A DNA stretch of 64,000 bases from Pomphorhynchus laevis (GCA_012934845.2 WNNJ02002348.1:27176-91175), one strand, 5' to 3'; shown: positions 1 through 11,884, numbered from the stretch's first letter. Numbers and translations are program-made. The notes: generated by a model not told the origin, from the sequence alone.

Positions 1-677
1 TTGTCATGTAAAAATAAATCTAATTTTTTAAATAGATACGACCAAAATTTGCAAAACGCTTGTTAACACGATACCTCATATTGTTAGGTGTCATCCATAA
101 AATAATAAAATTTGGGCCTGGTAATAGTGTGAATTTGATATAAGTAATGAATGTTTGTACATCCGATCCGTATGTATCGATCATTTTGCAAAATGTCGTA
201 TGAGACCATTAGACACAGCTAGAGTTCATGTCATTTTGAAATTTTTGAAATCGGTAATGAAAAAGGACAAATCTAAGGGACATGCATCACTATTGTGAAG
301 TGAATAATGCCATTTTTATTTCATTAAGATTAATACTAAATGCCGTCGCGAAAACAAAAATGATTACGTATCAGTAAGCTGGAAAAGTATCCGCATGATT
401 ATAAACTGTATCCTTATCAATATCTCTAATGTAGCAAATAAATAAAATTAGACTATTTCTTCCAATGTTTCAGCGACACATAGGCTCGCCAATATCGAGG
501 ATTGTATTTAGGAATACAAAATTGTAGTTATATCAGTAGTTTTTAATTATAAAGTTTCAATTAAGTTTTTCATCAAATCTTTATCGTGCTTTAAGGACTT
601 TTACATAGTGCATATGCTTTTCTCTGTCATTTATCTTTTTGCAATTCTCTAGACTTACTAAACAAGTCAATTAAGCT

Positions 678-774
678 AGTCCAAAATAACCATTAAATTA
701 ATTATCATTAAAATTCATCAAAATTTGAAGTAAATGTTATGGTTATGTGGATTTCAATATTAATCTTACTAAAT
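678..774 (+). repeat. 97 bp dispersed repeat, partner at 5151-5247
   Basis: The stretch from agtccaaaataacc to cttactaaat recurs in the same orientation at 5151-5247 with only a few differences and the same length. The two copies flank the RTE LINE (1490-4760) but lie several hundred bases outside its apparent ends, so they are not its target-site duplications. They may be a short interspersed element or a remnant of a segmental duplication. Confidence 0.8.
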
Positions 775-1161
775 CTATCGTGCTTTGATGACTTTTACAG
801 AGTACATATGCTTTTCTCTATCGTTTATCTTTTTGCACTCAAGACAAAATGAACATTACCTATATTGGATAGATACGTAGCAGTAAGATTGTTGTGAAAT
901 AAAAAGTGCTTAGACTGACAATATTTGACATGAACATTGAGCGCATCCAAATTCAAACATTTATAATATTTAAATATGTTATAGTATTCAATCTTTTAGC
1001 AAGCGTCTGAATTACACCTGTAGACCAAGATGAAACTCGAGCTAGGTATAATTTATCATCAGCTAGCATTTTGTGATTAATAGCATTATTATTGACAAGA
1101 ATCTAAATACTTGAGGTAACTCTAAGCATGATTTCTGATGCATAGGCATGTTTGTACATTT

Positions 1162-1313
1162 GCAAATGCACAAACCGTTATCTAAATATAACGATTTTGC
1201 TAATTGTCACATATTTGCTATTCCAACATTTACATTAGCAAATGCACAAACCGTTATCTAAATATAACGATTTTGCTAATTGTCACATATTTGCTATTCC
1301 AACATTTACATTA
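1162..1313 (+). repeat. Perfect 76 bp tandem duplication
   Basis: A 76 bp unit starting gcaaatgcacaaaccg occurs twice back to back (1162-1237 and 1238-1313) without a visible difference. Each unit contains a near-palindrome, cgttatctaaatataacg. Identity between copies implies a recent event or an assembly artefact. Confidence 0.9.
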
Positions 1314-1489
1314 GCAAATATGGCGATCATTAATTGTAAACGGCTCACTCAATAATTTATGACACGGATATTGTAAATAATTTTTACAATATTAAATTTT
1401 TATTGTCGTTAAGAGTAACGTATATAATATACTAAGATAAATTCAAGTTTCTCTGTTCCTCCACACAATTCTTCTTTTTCTTTAGCGTT

Positions 1490-4400
1490 TGTTCCGCTTC
1501 GTTACGGAGTCCGCCTTTTTGACCAAATGCTTCCATTTTATCTGTCTTTCGCGCATTCTTCCGTTACCCCAGCTACTATCATATCCCTTCTTATTGTGTC
1601 CAGCCATCTTTGCTTAGGACGCCCAAGGGGTCGTTTTCCTGATACAACCAGGTCAATCCCACTCTTTATGACGGTGGTTATGTCTGCCCGGATTACATAC
1701 CAAACCTTTGTAATCGGGATTCCCGCAATTTTTCCTCAATCGGCTGAACTCCATACCATTTTCGGATAATTTCGTTTCTTACATTATCGAGCTGTGCGAT
1801 GCCGCCCATCCCCCCTCAGCATTCGCATTTTCATCTGTGCTCAGTTGTGTGCGGTTTCGTTTGTACCAGGAAAGCACTCTGCTCCATACAGTGCGACTGG
1901 GCGAATGACGGTGCCGTATGTCTTTGATTTAAGATTATCTGCCATTTTCTTATCGCATATTACACCAGTCATCGCACGCAATTTTGCCCACGCACAGTTG
2001 ATCATCCTAGTGATCTCAACTGCAATAGATACGTTTGATGCTACGGTGCTGCCCAGATATGGAAAGTCCTCTTTCGTTTTAATGCTAATACCATCTATCT
2101 AGAAGTTATCTGCTGCGGAATCTCCTGCGCTCAGCATAACTGTCTGCTTAAGAATTAGGTGTATGACGTATTTTTCCAGCTGATCTTACCACGCACGGAC
2201 ATGTAGCTCCAATTTCTTTTTATTCTCGCATGCAACCATGACATCATCATACTGGATAGTCCACGAAACAGGCCACTGTAGGTCGCTAGTGATTGCATTC
2301 ATGACTAGGATGAACAAGAGGGATGATAAAACGGATCATTGGTGTACTCCTACGCTTATTTGGAATGACTGTGACAATCCAGCAGCAGATTTCACTTTAC
2401 TCACCGAGCGCAGGTATATGATCTTTACCCACTCAATCATATTCTCTGGCACATTATATCGTCTTAGTGCGAACCAGATAACGTTCCTGGGCACTCTATC
2501 GAACGAATTTTCGAGGTTAAGAAAGGCAATATTCAGTGGCTTGAATTTTTCGCGGTGTTTTTCCATCAACTGCCTCAAAGTGTTAATGACGTCTATCGTT
2601 CCACATCCCTTCACAAATCCAGTTCGGTTCACACTAATCTCCGCAATAAGCCGAAGTCTTCGCTCGATTACGCTTTCCAGAATTTTCATCGTGTGCGATA
2701 ATAGCCTAATCGGGCGGTAGTTTGAGCAATCTGCTGGACTCCCCTTATATTTCCAAATCGGCACAGTCACACACTCAGTCCAGTCTCGAGGTATTTGTCT
2801 TTTCCACAATACCCTGTTTAAGAACGCTGTGAGCCATAATACCGGTTGCCAGAATGAGGACTTCCACAATTCAGATGGTATATCGTCTGTGCCTGTAGCC
2901 TTTCCCGGTCGTGAATTATTTAGGGCTGCTGCAACTTCTTCCTTATTAATTTCTTCCATAGGACTGAGAACAGGATTGATATAGGGAATCAGTGGAGGAG
3001 GAAATTCAGTTGTGCTGATCATCTCATAGTGTTTCTTCCATATTTCACACACCTGTTCCGTATCATTTGTGAGTTTTCCAGTGCCGTTTTGATACCATGA
3101 AAACGCCCAATGTCCTCGCTCTGTTTTTGTCGATTTTTAGCCAGGCGGTATAATGTATTTTGCCCTTGCCTACTGTTCAATTCATCATACAGGGCCTTCT
3201 GCTTTCTGCTGTTAGTAGCAGCAACTACACACTTGGCGCGTTTTCAGGTATCCTTATATAGATTCCAATTTTCCAAGGTTTTCACCTGTAGAAAATCATG
3301 ATATTTCTTCTTCTTTTCTCTCACTGCCTCCCACACTTCCTCGGTACACAGCCAGGCACATTTTTCTATTTTACGCCTTCCAGCCTTTACCACTCCGCGA
3401 TATTTCTTCGTAGACCTATGTATTTGCTCTTTCACATGTGTCCACGTCTCTTCTATCGTTGTAGTGGGAGGCAAAACAATGTCCTCGACAAGATCTATCG
3501 ATTTCTTTCATCTTCCACCACTTTATCCGTACTGGTTTATTGCGTGATAGCGTCGTCGACTTCTTATTCATAAACCGTATCTTGCAGATAACTGGTTTGT
3601 GTTGAGTCGCAACAGTTTTCGTATGAAATTACCTTGCAATCCAGGACAGTTTTTAAGTCTCTTCTCTTTATGATACAGTAAATGATTTGAGATATCGCGC
3701 TTCCGCTATTGAACGCTGCTAGATGTGATACTTTTTTGAACCAAGTGTTGATCACCACTAGTTTATCGGCGTCTGCAAACTCGAGGATTTGCATTCCTTC
3801 ATTGTTTTTGTCGCCATATCCATTTCCAACTTGATATACGTGACTACCACTTGATGACCCAACTTGTCCGTTTAAATCATCCGCAATCATCAGATAATCT
3901 TCTTCTGGTATCTCACTCGTTACTTGCTTCAACATGTTCCAAAAATCGTCCTTTATATTCAAAGGTGACCTAATTTGTGAAGCGTATGCGCTGACGAAGT
4001 GAAGGTTCACCTTATCACCCATTATAGATATTTTCATCAATCTATCATAGTATCGTCGCACTTCATGCACAGAAGAGACAAGTCTCTCGGAGATAACAAC
4101 TCCCACCCCGTACTTTCGATCATGGCCTCAACTATAGATTAGTTTGTATCCACCGCCAAGTTCTCTTGACTTAGCTCCAGAGCAACGAGTTTCCTGGACA
4201 GCAAATATCTTAATTTTCCTACGTTTAAGAGCGTCTACCAACTCAACCGATCTCCCTGTCATTGATCTGACGTTCAACGTTGCAACCTTGATCACCTCCG
4301 CACTACTCATTTTCGATTCCTCTTTTATCTTTGGCTTGGATGATTGCTTCCCGAAACCGCCTTTGAATCGGGAACCCTTTTTAACTTTCCACCTGGATCG

Positions 4401-4760
4401 GGCCTCTTCCACGCGCGTCATATATGAAGTACGCTCTAGCTCCGATTTGGGCACATTTGGAATCATTTGGTCATTGTTGTTGCAACAATATGGTTAACGA
4501 ACAGCCGGCCTGTTGCGAAGGTCTGTCACTGACCGTCACAGTTATCAGCGGTGGGTAGGGAAAGTTTAACCTGCCTGGCTGCAGGTAGCAGATCCATTTA
4601 AGGCGGGATCGACTCGCCTTGATTGTCCACGGCTGCTTATTAGACTATAATCGTATTCGCAGCTAACCTCTATATCCGAAAGTCATACCCCAATTCGCAA
4701 CCTGGGAACGCGCCCGGTATCACCAGCTATGCCTCGGGATGGTATTCACACAGTATAAAA
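1490..4760 (-). mobile_element. RTE-clade non-LTR retrotransposon (LINE), degraded
   Basis: Fragments of one ORF lie in order on the minus strand. About 4466-4128 starts an APE-type endonuclease (VATLNVRSMTGRS, then AVQETRC). 4106-3564 continues it (VVISERLV, LMIADDLNGQVG). 3474-3244 is linker. 3052-2336 is reverse transcriptase (RPGKATGTDDIPSELWK, then NYRPIRLLSHTMKILE). Translation beyond shows a QYDDVMV catalytic box near 2250 and the C-terminal GRPKQRWLDTIRRDM typical of RTE and CFDP2-like proteins near 1600-1660. The frame is interrupted by several stops and frameshifts, so this copy cannot be active. The length (about 3.3 kb) fits a nearly full RTE element. Confidence 0.9.
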
Positions 4761-4897
4761 GTTACAAATGCTTACTAATTTAGGTAATAATAATTTGTGG
4801 TAAGCATTTGTGACTTTTATTTGTGTCACTAATTACATTGCCAAGTTATAATTTTTATCATTTGCTTATTGATTTAAGGGTTTCTTGATTTTGCATG

Positions 4898-4899
<2 letters not shown>

Positions 4900-4951
<52 letters not shown>
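4900..4951. repeat. (AT)n microsatellite
   Basis: About 25 uninterrupted AT dinucleotides, between the 5' end of the RTE LINE and unique AT-rich DNA. Confidence 0.97.
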
Positions 4952-4954
<3 letters not shown>

Positions 4955-5150
4955 AGACTAATTTTACTTGTTCTCTAAAAATAACTGATTACATTGGTAA
5001 TATCGAATCCATTAATTGATTCAAAATCGATAATGAAATATTGATTTTTTATTACAATTTCATCTATTGAAATTGTGATAAATTAATTTATTAATTTAAA
5101 ATAAAAAGCTGTTGTTTTTTACATATATTATCCCCTTGACCAAATAAACA

Positions 5151-5247
5151 AGTCCAAAATAACCATTAAATTGATGATCATTAAAATTCATCAAAATTTG
5201 AAGTAAATGTTATGGTTATGTGGATTTCAATATTAATCTTACTAAAT
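5151..5247 (+). repeat. 97 bp dispersed repeat, partner at 678-774
   Basis: Second copy of the 97 bp repeat described at 678-774, direct orientation, ending at the same phrase cttactaaat. Confidence 0.8.
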
Positions 5248-5685
5248 GTAAAATAACTGAAAAATAAATTATATATTGATTTAATGTTATTTTTTTATTA
5301 TCTATCTTTTGTTTTTAAGTGCTAGTTTTTAGCCAAAGTTGATATATATAATTAATTGACGATGTTCTTCTCTATTTTTCGCATTTTAAGCGATTTTAAA
5401 TCGTCATTATTTACAACGATTTTAAATGACTGTAAACTATTTTAGCGATAATTCTTAAAAATTGTGAATTATCATTAGATGTGCTATTTCTTGAATTAGA
5501 ATTTAATTTCATTTTTTAGAATTTTAAATAATATCCTAATCTTTATTGACCATCGAAAACGCTGTTTTTTTTATTAAATCAAAATATTTTAGTTTACATT
5601 TCTAAAATTTTAATAACATAAATTTCGAATTCTTTTACTTCAATAATAAGACACAAAATTATAAAGAAAACTAAAAGTAAATTAC

Positions 5686-5934
5686 TCATCCGTCAGCGTC
5701 GCGGCTGTACGTAGAGCGTGCGCAATTACCTTTAGCTGGGCAACGATGATCAGCTCGCCACTTAACGTCGTCAGCAAACGTTACCGATTTTTGGGGTCGT
5801 TTCTTTCGTCCGTCGTGTTTGGTGCAATATTCGTCACCAGTACCGCAGTTGTTCACTAGTGCGCTTTTTAGAGGAAGCTTATCATCGGTGTTGCTGCCGT
5901 CAATAAAAGGATATACTAATCCTTTTAAAGAGAA
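5686..5934 (-). CDS. Candidate exon with RVxF-like PP1-docking motif
   Basis: An open frame without ATG runs on the minus strand from an in-frame stop at 5935-5937 to a TGA at 5686-5688. Base composition is clearly richer in G+C than the surroundings, which suggests coding selection. The translation includes GLVYPFIDGSNTDD, then RKKRPQKSVTFADDVKW. The segment KSVTFADD fits the RVxF docking motif used by protein phosphatase 1 partners such as PPP1R3 and PPP1R15 proteins. A splice acceptor (tttaaaag) lies at its upstream end and a possible donor (AAAG/GTAATT) near its end. I cannot find other exons or name the gene, and it could be an isolated relic or promoter-proximal sequence of the divergent XPD gene. 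Confidence 0.35.
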   Translation of the reverse strand, partial: FSLKGLVYPFIDGSNTDDKLPLKSALVNNCGTGDEYCTKHDGRKKRPQKSVTFADDVKWRADHRCPAKGNCARSTYSRDADG

Positions 5935-6177
5935 TTAGTATCTGAATTCGTTTAGTATCCGAACAAAATTCGGAAACTAAATGAACAGGATTAGTATCAG
6001 AAGAGAATTCGTTTATAATTCTCCAACATTTATTTTGAATAATAATAATTATTTTGCATAAGTACACTTTATGTAGTAAAATCGGAGGCGATAATGTTTA
6101 CCGGACACCTGAACTCGTAGTGTGACAAAAATATACTAAAGTCAAAATAATGTGAATATTGGGAATATAGTCATTGT

Positions 6178-7135
6178 AGTGTACAGTGATGCTGATATGA
6201 TTCATACAACCACACGAGGATAATACCAAACCGATCAATGAAGAATAGCGGCTCGTGTATGCAATATTCACAATAGTAAAAAGACAGCTTACGGTTTACT
6301 GTCCAGTGAACATTTAGTATAGGAACGGAATAAAAAATCGGTGTGTGGTTGATTCGAATTCCGAATATTAGTTATCGCCCACACCAAATACAGAACACAT
6401 TAATTGTGTAATTTGCTATATAAGCCAAATATAAACCAGCATTTCGGCGACAAGGAGTTCAGCCTTTACAGTAACAGAACCGAAACACGAAATTTAGGCA
6501 TAGGCTCACTGCTGATGAGGTTTATAAATAATTAAATGAATTCGGAATAGTTAATATATTCTCAATATTGTGAATATTGCTTGCACGAACCGCTATTCTT
6601 CATTGGTCGGTTATTATCCTCGTGTGGTTGTTTGAATCTTATCAGCATCACTGTACACTACAATCAGCGTTGGTAGACCTCATCAGCAGTGAGTCCACGC
6701 CTACATTTCGTGTTACGGTCCTTTTACTGCTTCTGCTAATTCATTGTCGCCGATTTGCTGGTTTATATTTGGCTTATATAACAAATTACACAATTAATGT
6801 GTTCTATATTTGGTGTGGGCGGTAACTAATATTCGCATTACGAATCCACCACGTACCGATTTTTTATTCCCTTATACGAAATGCTCACTGGACAGTAAAC
6901 CGTAAGCTGTCTTTTTTTACTAGTGTGAATATTGCATACACGAGCCGCTATTATTCACTGGTCGATTTGATATTATCCTCACTGCTGATGAGGTCCACCA
7001 ACGCTGATTGTAGTGTATAGTGATGCTGATAGGATTCAAACAACCACACGAGGATAATACAAAACTGACCAATGAAGAATAGCGGCTCGTGCAAGCAATA
7101 TTCACAATATTGAGAATATATTAACTATTCCGAAT
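6178..7135. repeat. Large inverted-repeat element upstream of XPD
   Basis: A segment with phrases such as gctgatatgattcatacaac, ggctcgtgtatgcaatattcac and acagcttacggtttactgtccag (6178-6520) recurs in reverse complement across 6555-7000 and in part again forward at 7000-7110. The whole forms a large imperfect palindrome. It shares ctgctgatgagg, gaaatgtagg and gtgctgat-ggattc-aa with the repeats at 34.2-35.4 kb, so both belong to one family. There is no coding capacity. It ends about 280 bp before the XPD start and could form a strong hairpin in transcripts. Confidence 0.8.
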
Positions 7136-7409
7136 TAAGTTGTACGAAGTAACTAGTTTCTTCATTATATTCATTTAAGATTAAAAAGGATCATTAAAAA
7201 TAGCAAATAATAACTATCATAAATGATCTAAAAACAGATTTTTTACAGTTTAAACGCTTTCAATTGTATTTCTTTAGTAAATTTCATAATGATAAATTAA
7301 AATTCTTATTTAATTTAATAAATTAAGAATTTGAATTTAATTAAAATATTGTTTAAAACTTTTTACAGCTTAGAAATTGTTCATATTTAAGAGATCACAG
7401 TGAATGTAG

Positions 7410-9722
7410 ATGAAGCTCAAAATCGGTGAGCTACTTGTATACTTTCCGTATGAGCATATCTACCCTGAACAGTATTTCTACATCACAGATTTGAAAAATA
7501 CCCTCGACGCCGGTGGACACTCCGTTCTTGAAATGCCTAGCGGTACTGGTAAAACAATTAGTTTATTGTCCCTCGTGGTTTCGTATCTGTTAGCTAATCC
7601 GACAAGCTATACCAAGTTAGTTTACTGCTCACGAACAGTACCAGAATTGGACAAAGTAGTTAAAGAACTGCAAAAATTGCTAGATTATATTACTATCGAA
7701 ACTGGTCAGCAACCCGATATTCTCGGGATTGCTTTAAGTTCGCGAAAAAATCTATGTGTGCATCCGGTGGTTAGCAAATTAAGAAATAGTGAATTGATTA
7801 ACGGTAAGTGCTATTCTTTAACTAGTTCGCATAACCGAAATCCTAGAAAGATTCTGTCAAATTTTAATGAACCGGAATGTAAACCAGAATTATGCGACTT
7901 TTTTGAATCACACCGCGAACAAAGCAGTGATTTCGTTTTACCAAACGGTGTTTACAGATTATGTGATGTACGCAAAGTCGGTATTGCCAAAGGTTGGTGT
8001 CCTTATTTTATTGCTAGAAACGCTATTCACTCTGCAAATGTTGTTGTCTATAGTTATCACTATTTGCTGGATCCGAAAATAAGCGACATCGTTTCTAGAG
8101 ATATCGGGCCACAAACAGTTGTGGTATTCGACGAGGCACATAATATTGACAATGTATGCATTGATTCAATGAGTATTCAACTACGACGCTCTAATTTACA
8201 AAATGTCGATGATGAGCTTGGAAAAGTTGAAAAACGAGTTAATCTTTATGTCAAGACAGATGAGGCCAGAATGCAAACTGAGTATCATGAACTTATCGGG
8301 AAGCTAAAGCGGAGTGAAGCTATCAAAGATACTAGAACTGTTGCCGATAGACTTGCAATTTTAGAATCAAGTCCATTGCCTTTATCAAATCAGTTGAAAT
8401 CAATACAAAATGATTCAATGCCTGGATCGATTCGTAATGCTAGTCATTTTATTGGATATGTAAAACGACTTTTAAGCTATTTAAAAGCTCGATTACGTGT
8501 TCAGCACGTTGTTCAAGAAAGTCCACCCGCCTTTCTTAAGGATCTGAACATAAAAACTTGTATTGAAAGAAGAATACTTCGTCATTGCTCTGAGAGACTG
8601 CAATCTCTTATACGAACACTTGAATTTGATGATCCTTATGAACTAAACTCGCTATGTAGGCTTATGGATTTTGCTACTTTAGTTAGTTCTTTCGATAGGG
8701 GTTTTGTATTATTGATTGATCCATTGGAATCGAAGTCAATACATTTGTCTTGTATGGATGCATCACTAGCAATTAAACCGGTTTTCGAGCGCTTCCGCTC
8801 TGTCGTAATTACAAGTGGTACACTATCACCTGTATCAATGTATCCTAAAATCTTAGACTTTAATCCGGTTTTGGTAAATTCTTTAACTATGACGCTATCT
8901 AGGAAAGCTATTTGTCCAGTTATTGTCAGTCGTGGTAGTGATCAGTTGTCTCTCTCCAGCAGATTTGATTTACGAGAGAATACGGCCGTAATTCGAAATT
9001 ACGGTCTTCTATTAAGAGATCTTTGCAACACTGTTCCGGATGGAATAGTGTGCTTCTTTACAAGCTACGCTTATTTAGAGAATGCAGTAGTGCATTGGCA
9101 TGAAAGCGGAATTATTGATGAATACTTAAAGTATAAACTGGTATTTATTGAAACTAAAGATTCGCTAGAAACAAGTTATGCATTGCATAATTACAAGCGT
9201 GCTTGTAGAAATGGTAGGGGAGCCATTATGCTATGTGTGGCAAGAGGCAAGGTTGCAGAGGGTGTTGATTTTGAACACAATTATGGTCGTTGTGTTGTTA
9301 TGCTCGGTATACCGTATGTTTATACTGAAAGTCAGCTCCTGCATGCTCGCTTAGATTACTTACGTGAATGTTTTCAAATTCATGAAAATGATTTTTTAAC
9401 GTTTGATGCAATGAGACACGCAGCTCAGTGTTTGGGCCGAGTGTTGCGGGCAAAATCTGATTACGGGCTAATGGTATTAGCAGATGCGAGATTCTGTCGA
9501 GCTGATAAACGACATAAATTGCCAAAATGGATTCAAGAGTATATACAAGAAAGTCTGGTTAATGTGAGTTCTGATGAGCTTATACTTGTTGCTAAAAAGT
9601 GGTTCAAAGAAATCGGTCAGGAGTTATCAAATGATAAGCAACTAGGAGTATCGATTCTAGATTCAAGACATTTGAAAAATGAAAAGTTAATGGAGAAGTT
9701 CAGAAGTCGATGCCAATTGTAA
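7410..9722 (+). CDS. ERCC2: TFIIH helicase subunit XPD/ERCC2
   Basis: Single uninterrupted frame of 770 codons, near the 760 residues of human XPD. XPD is the 5'-3' DNA helicase of TFIIH, used in nucleotide excision repair and promoter opening. Walker A MPSGTGKT lies at residues 42-49 with the lysine at 48 as in human. The four Fe-S cluster cysteines are visible at about 116 (NLCVHP), 134 (GKCY), 162 (ELCDF) and 197 (GWCPYF). The DEAH box is at 241-244. Motif VI reads QCLGRVLRAKSDYG, where human has a glycine in place of the alanine before KSDYG. The C-terminal KLPKWIQEYI block is conserved. No introns are seen in the coding region. A minimal start-stop uORF (ATG TAG, 7404-7409) directly abuts the start, and two tracts resembling splice acceptors (tttttacag near 7367, gatcacag at 7400) suggest a 5' UTR intron or trans-splicing site. 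Confidence 0.97.
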   Translation: MKLKIGELLVYFPYEHIYPEQYFYITDLKNTLDAGGHSVLEMPSGTGKTISLLSLVVSYLLANPTSYTKLVYCSRTVPELDKVVKELQKLLDYITIETGQQPDILGIALSSRKNLCVHPVVSKLRNSELINGKCYSLTSSHNRNPRKILSNFNEPECKPELCDFFESHREQSSDFVLPNGVYRLCDVRKVGIAKGWCPYFIARNAIHSANVVVYSYHYLLDPKISDIVSRDIGPQTVVVFDEAHNIDNVCIDSMSIQLRRSNLQNVDDELGKVEKRVNLYVKTDEARMQTEYHELIGKLKRSEAIKDTRTVADRLAILESSPLPLSNQLKSIQNDSMPGSIRNASHFIGYVKRLLSYLKARLRVQHVVQESPPAFLKDLNIKTCIERRILRHCSERLQSLIRTLEFDDPYELNSLCRLMDFATLVSSFDRGFVLLIDPLESKSIHLSCMDASLAIKPVFERFRSVVITSGTLSPVSMYPKILDFNPVLVNSLTMTLSRKAICPVIVSRGSDQLSLSSRFDLRENTAVIRNYGLLLRDLCNTVPDGIVCFFTSYAYLENAVVHWHESGIIDEYLKYKLVFIETKDSLETSYALHNYKRACRNGRGAIMLCVARGKVAEGVDFEHNYGRCVVMLGIPYVYTESQLLHARLDYLRECFQIHENDFLTFDAMRHAAQCLGRVLRAKSDYGLMVLADARFCRADKRHKLPKWIQEYIQESLVNVSSDELILVAKKWFKEIGQELSNDKQLGVSILDSRHLKNEKLMEKFRSRCQL

Positions 9723-9773
9723 AGTGTACATACACTTAGTGTCCGGACAAATTGTAATTAATAATATTGTTGA

Positions 9774-9779
9774 AATAAA
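9774..9779 (+). terminator. Polyadenylation signal of XPD gene
   Basis: AATAAA lies 51 bases after the XPD stop codon, in AT-rich DNA, the usual position for a short animal 3' UTR. Confidence 0.7.
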
Positions 9780-11438
9780 GAATGCCATTTTCTTGAATAA
9801 TTACATTTTGTAGATTATATTTTTACAACCTTACATAAATTGGATATAGCTTATCAAATTGTGTTTAAAAATATAATATTATATATTTAAAATAGTATTT
9901 AATATACGTCGTTGTTTAAACAAAATGGGTTCCTTCAATATTAGATTTTGAAAAAAAAATATTTGTGCTCCAAAAATAAAAATTCGTGTTCCTATTTATT
10001 TTATAAACTAAAAAGAAATTTACGGTATCGAATGTTAAAACAACCACTTTAGGATATGTCTGATTATTCAACATATCCAGACAGCCCGGTATTCAAAATT
10101 TGAATTGAAAAAAAAAACACGTTTGTCCGGAACCCGGACTTTAAAGGAAGAAATACTGTAGATAGATGGGATGAAAGGGGAGATATTCGCTTTAACACGT
10201 TAAGTAGCAACAAAAGCTACTGTAGTAAAACATTTTTTAGTTAAAAATTAGAAAATATCAGTATTTGAATTACAAGTAGACGAGATTAAAATCTTTTGTG
10301 ATACATATACATTTCTTTTCGGGCAATAAGAACGTGATAAGCCATTTAACATTTAAAAATTGTTCAAGATCTCAGTGTTTTCTCTTCTGATAAAACATTA
10401 AAATAATTGACTTTTTTATTCTCATTAGTAATTTATCTCATGAAGAGATAGTTGATGCTGCAATTTTCAAGGCAAAATGTGAATGTTCACTCTTCATTGT
10501 GTTAATTGCATCACATCAGGTATATAGTAATATCATAGTATGTCACAATTTTATGTACATATGTATTTTTAATTGAATGACAGGAGCAAATCCATGAACG
10601 GATTTTGTAACTCAATTTTTGCCATCGATTTTTTGGTCCTTTGTCTGAATAGATCAATTGTAAATCAATTATAAATAAATTGATCGAGTAACCAGATTAT
10701 TTAGGACGAACTGAACAATATCTCGAAAAATGTATTTCTCAACATAAAAATAATTATAAAGTCTTGATATAGCTTTTATTAATCTATTATTAAACATATC
10801 TATATTATTTACATCAATAAATCTGCAATTATTTCCTTTAAAGATAGGTGATTTGCCCTTAAAATCCGCAATCACTTGGTAAAATTCAATTACACAAAGC
10901 TCTTAGCCGCTCCTAAAATTATATTCAAAGCTTTCCTGCGAAATCAACAATATGTGGTAATACACATCAATGTTTTCATGACGGTAAGGGTGTTCTATCA
11001 AACCAGAGCCCATTACAAGATTAAAATACAAGTAGCCCACATCCAGCATTCTTTTAAATGCTAATAAAGCGAAGGTGGATATATTTAATAATATCCTTAC
11101 AAACAGAAGTAAAGAGATTATTATTTTTCATCATTATTGTAAATAAACAACATCCTTCCTTAACACAGAGTAATATAAATGAGTTTCACCATTTCGGTGA
11201 ACTTGAATATAAACCGCTGTACCTCAATTTCAATTTCTATTCAAACACGAATGATGGGCACTTATAGATAAAAGACCACTGAAAACCGATAAAACAACCA
11301 AGAATTAGAAAAATTTAAAATTTTTTTAATGTTATAAAATTTAAGTAACATCTTATTATTATTCCAATACATACCAAAGCCAAAAGGCTATTCAGTCAGT
11401 CCAAAAAAAGAAGAAAAACAAATAGTCAGTCAACGTAG
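9780..11438. other. AT-rich intergenic stretch
   Basis: No recognisable gene. Open frames at 10875-10669 (-) and 10876-11267 (+) are short and match no family I know. The minus one (69 codons, ...DMFNNRLIKAISRLYNYFY...) could be a terminal exon or relic, but nothing supports it beyond being open. Confidence 0.4.
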
Positions 11439-11680
11439 CTAATTAATGTATTCCAGTGGTAGTGTTGAATGGTGGCATTGTTCACGTATCCATTTGTAGC
11501 ATCGTGATTTAAACGTTCTCAAACTGGGGGCTGCAACGACTTCCTCAGGCAACGAATTCCACATGTTAATTCCTCTCTTCGAGAGTCTATACACTTTTGG
11601 TAATCTGCCAAATCCAAATTTATACAAGACTCTACTATGTCCCCGCGACTTACCTACCCGCCTAGTGATTACAGATAAAA
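11439..11680 (-). mobile_element. LINE 3' end fragment (CR1/L2-like C-terminus)
   Basis: The minus-strand translation VGKSRGHSRVLYKFGFG then YRLSKRGINMWNSLPEEVV, APSLRTFKSRCYKW resembles the C-terminus after the reverse transcriptase in CR1/L2-type LINEs (pattern R-x-W-N-x-L-P-x-x-V followed by F-K-x-x-L). Only this end is present, consistent with 5' truncation on insertion. Confidence 0.7.
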
Positions 11681-11884
11681 TTTAAAATTTTTTGCATTTG
11701 TAATTATAAAGTTCCTAGATTATTTAAGCATATTTATTTTTATGACAAAAGGGGACAAGGCCTAACTTAAACAGATTACGATGTGTAATTTTTGCTAATA
11801 TCAAAGAGTTCAAACCCGTCATTTAACAAAATCGTGTGAATGACGACGTTCTTTTAATGAGAAAGATCTTGTCTATTATTTTCT

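Larger units (their letters stand above)
1..1440. other. AT-rich intergenic DNA with dispersed repeats
   Basis: No reading frame here looks like a gene. Two related segments, about 572-650 and 775-842, share a phrase beginning atcgtgcttt and ending near tatctttttgca, so an old duplication of roughly 200 bp is present. A 76 bp perfect tandem duplication and a 97 bp repeat shared with 5.15 kb are listed separately. Confidence 0.6.

Noticed and set aside
2238-2720. 160-codon plus-strand frame
   Set aside because: It is the antisense shadow of the RTE reverse transcriptase, which matches the family on the minus strand.
4900-4951. Replication origin or promoter from the AT run
   Set aside because: It is a simple (AT)n microsatellite, and similar runs occur at 30.3 and 31.4 kb inside repeats.
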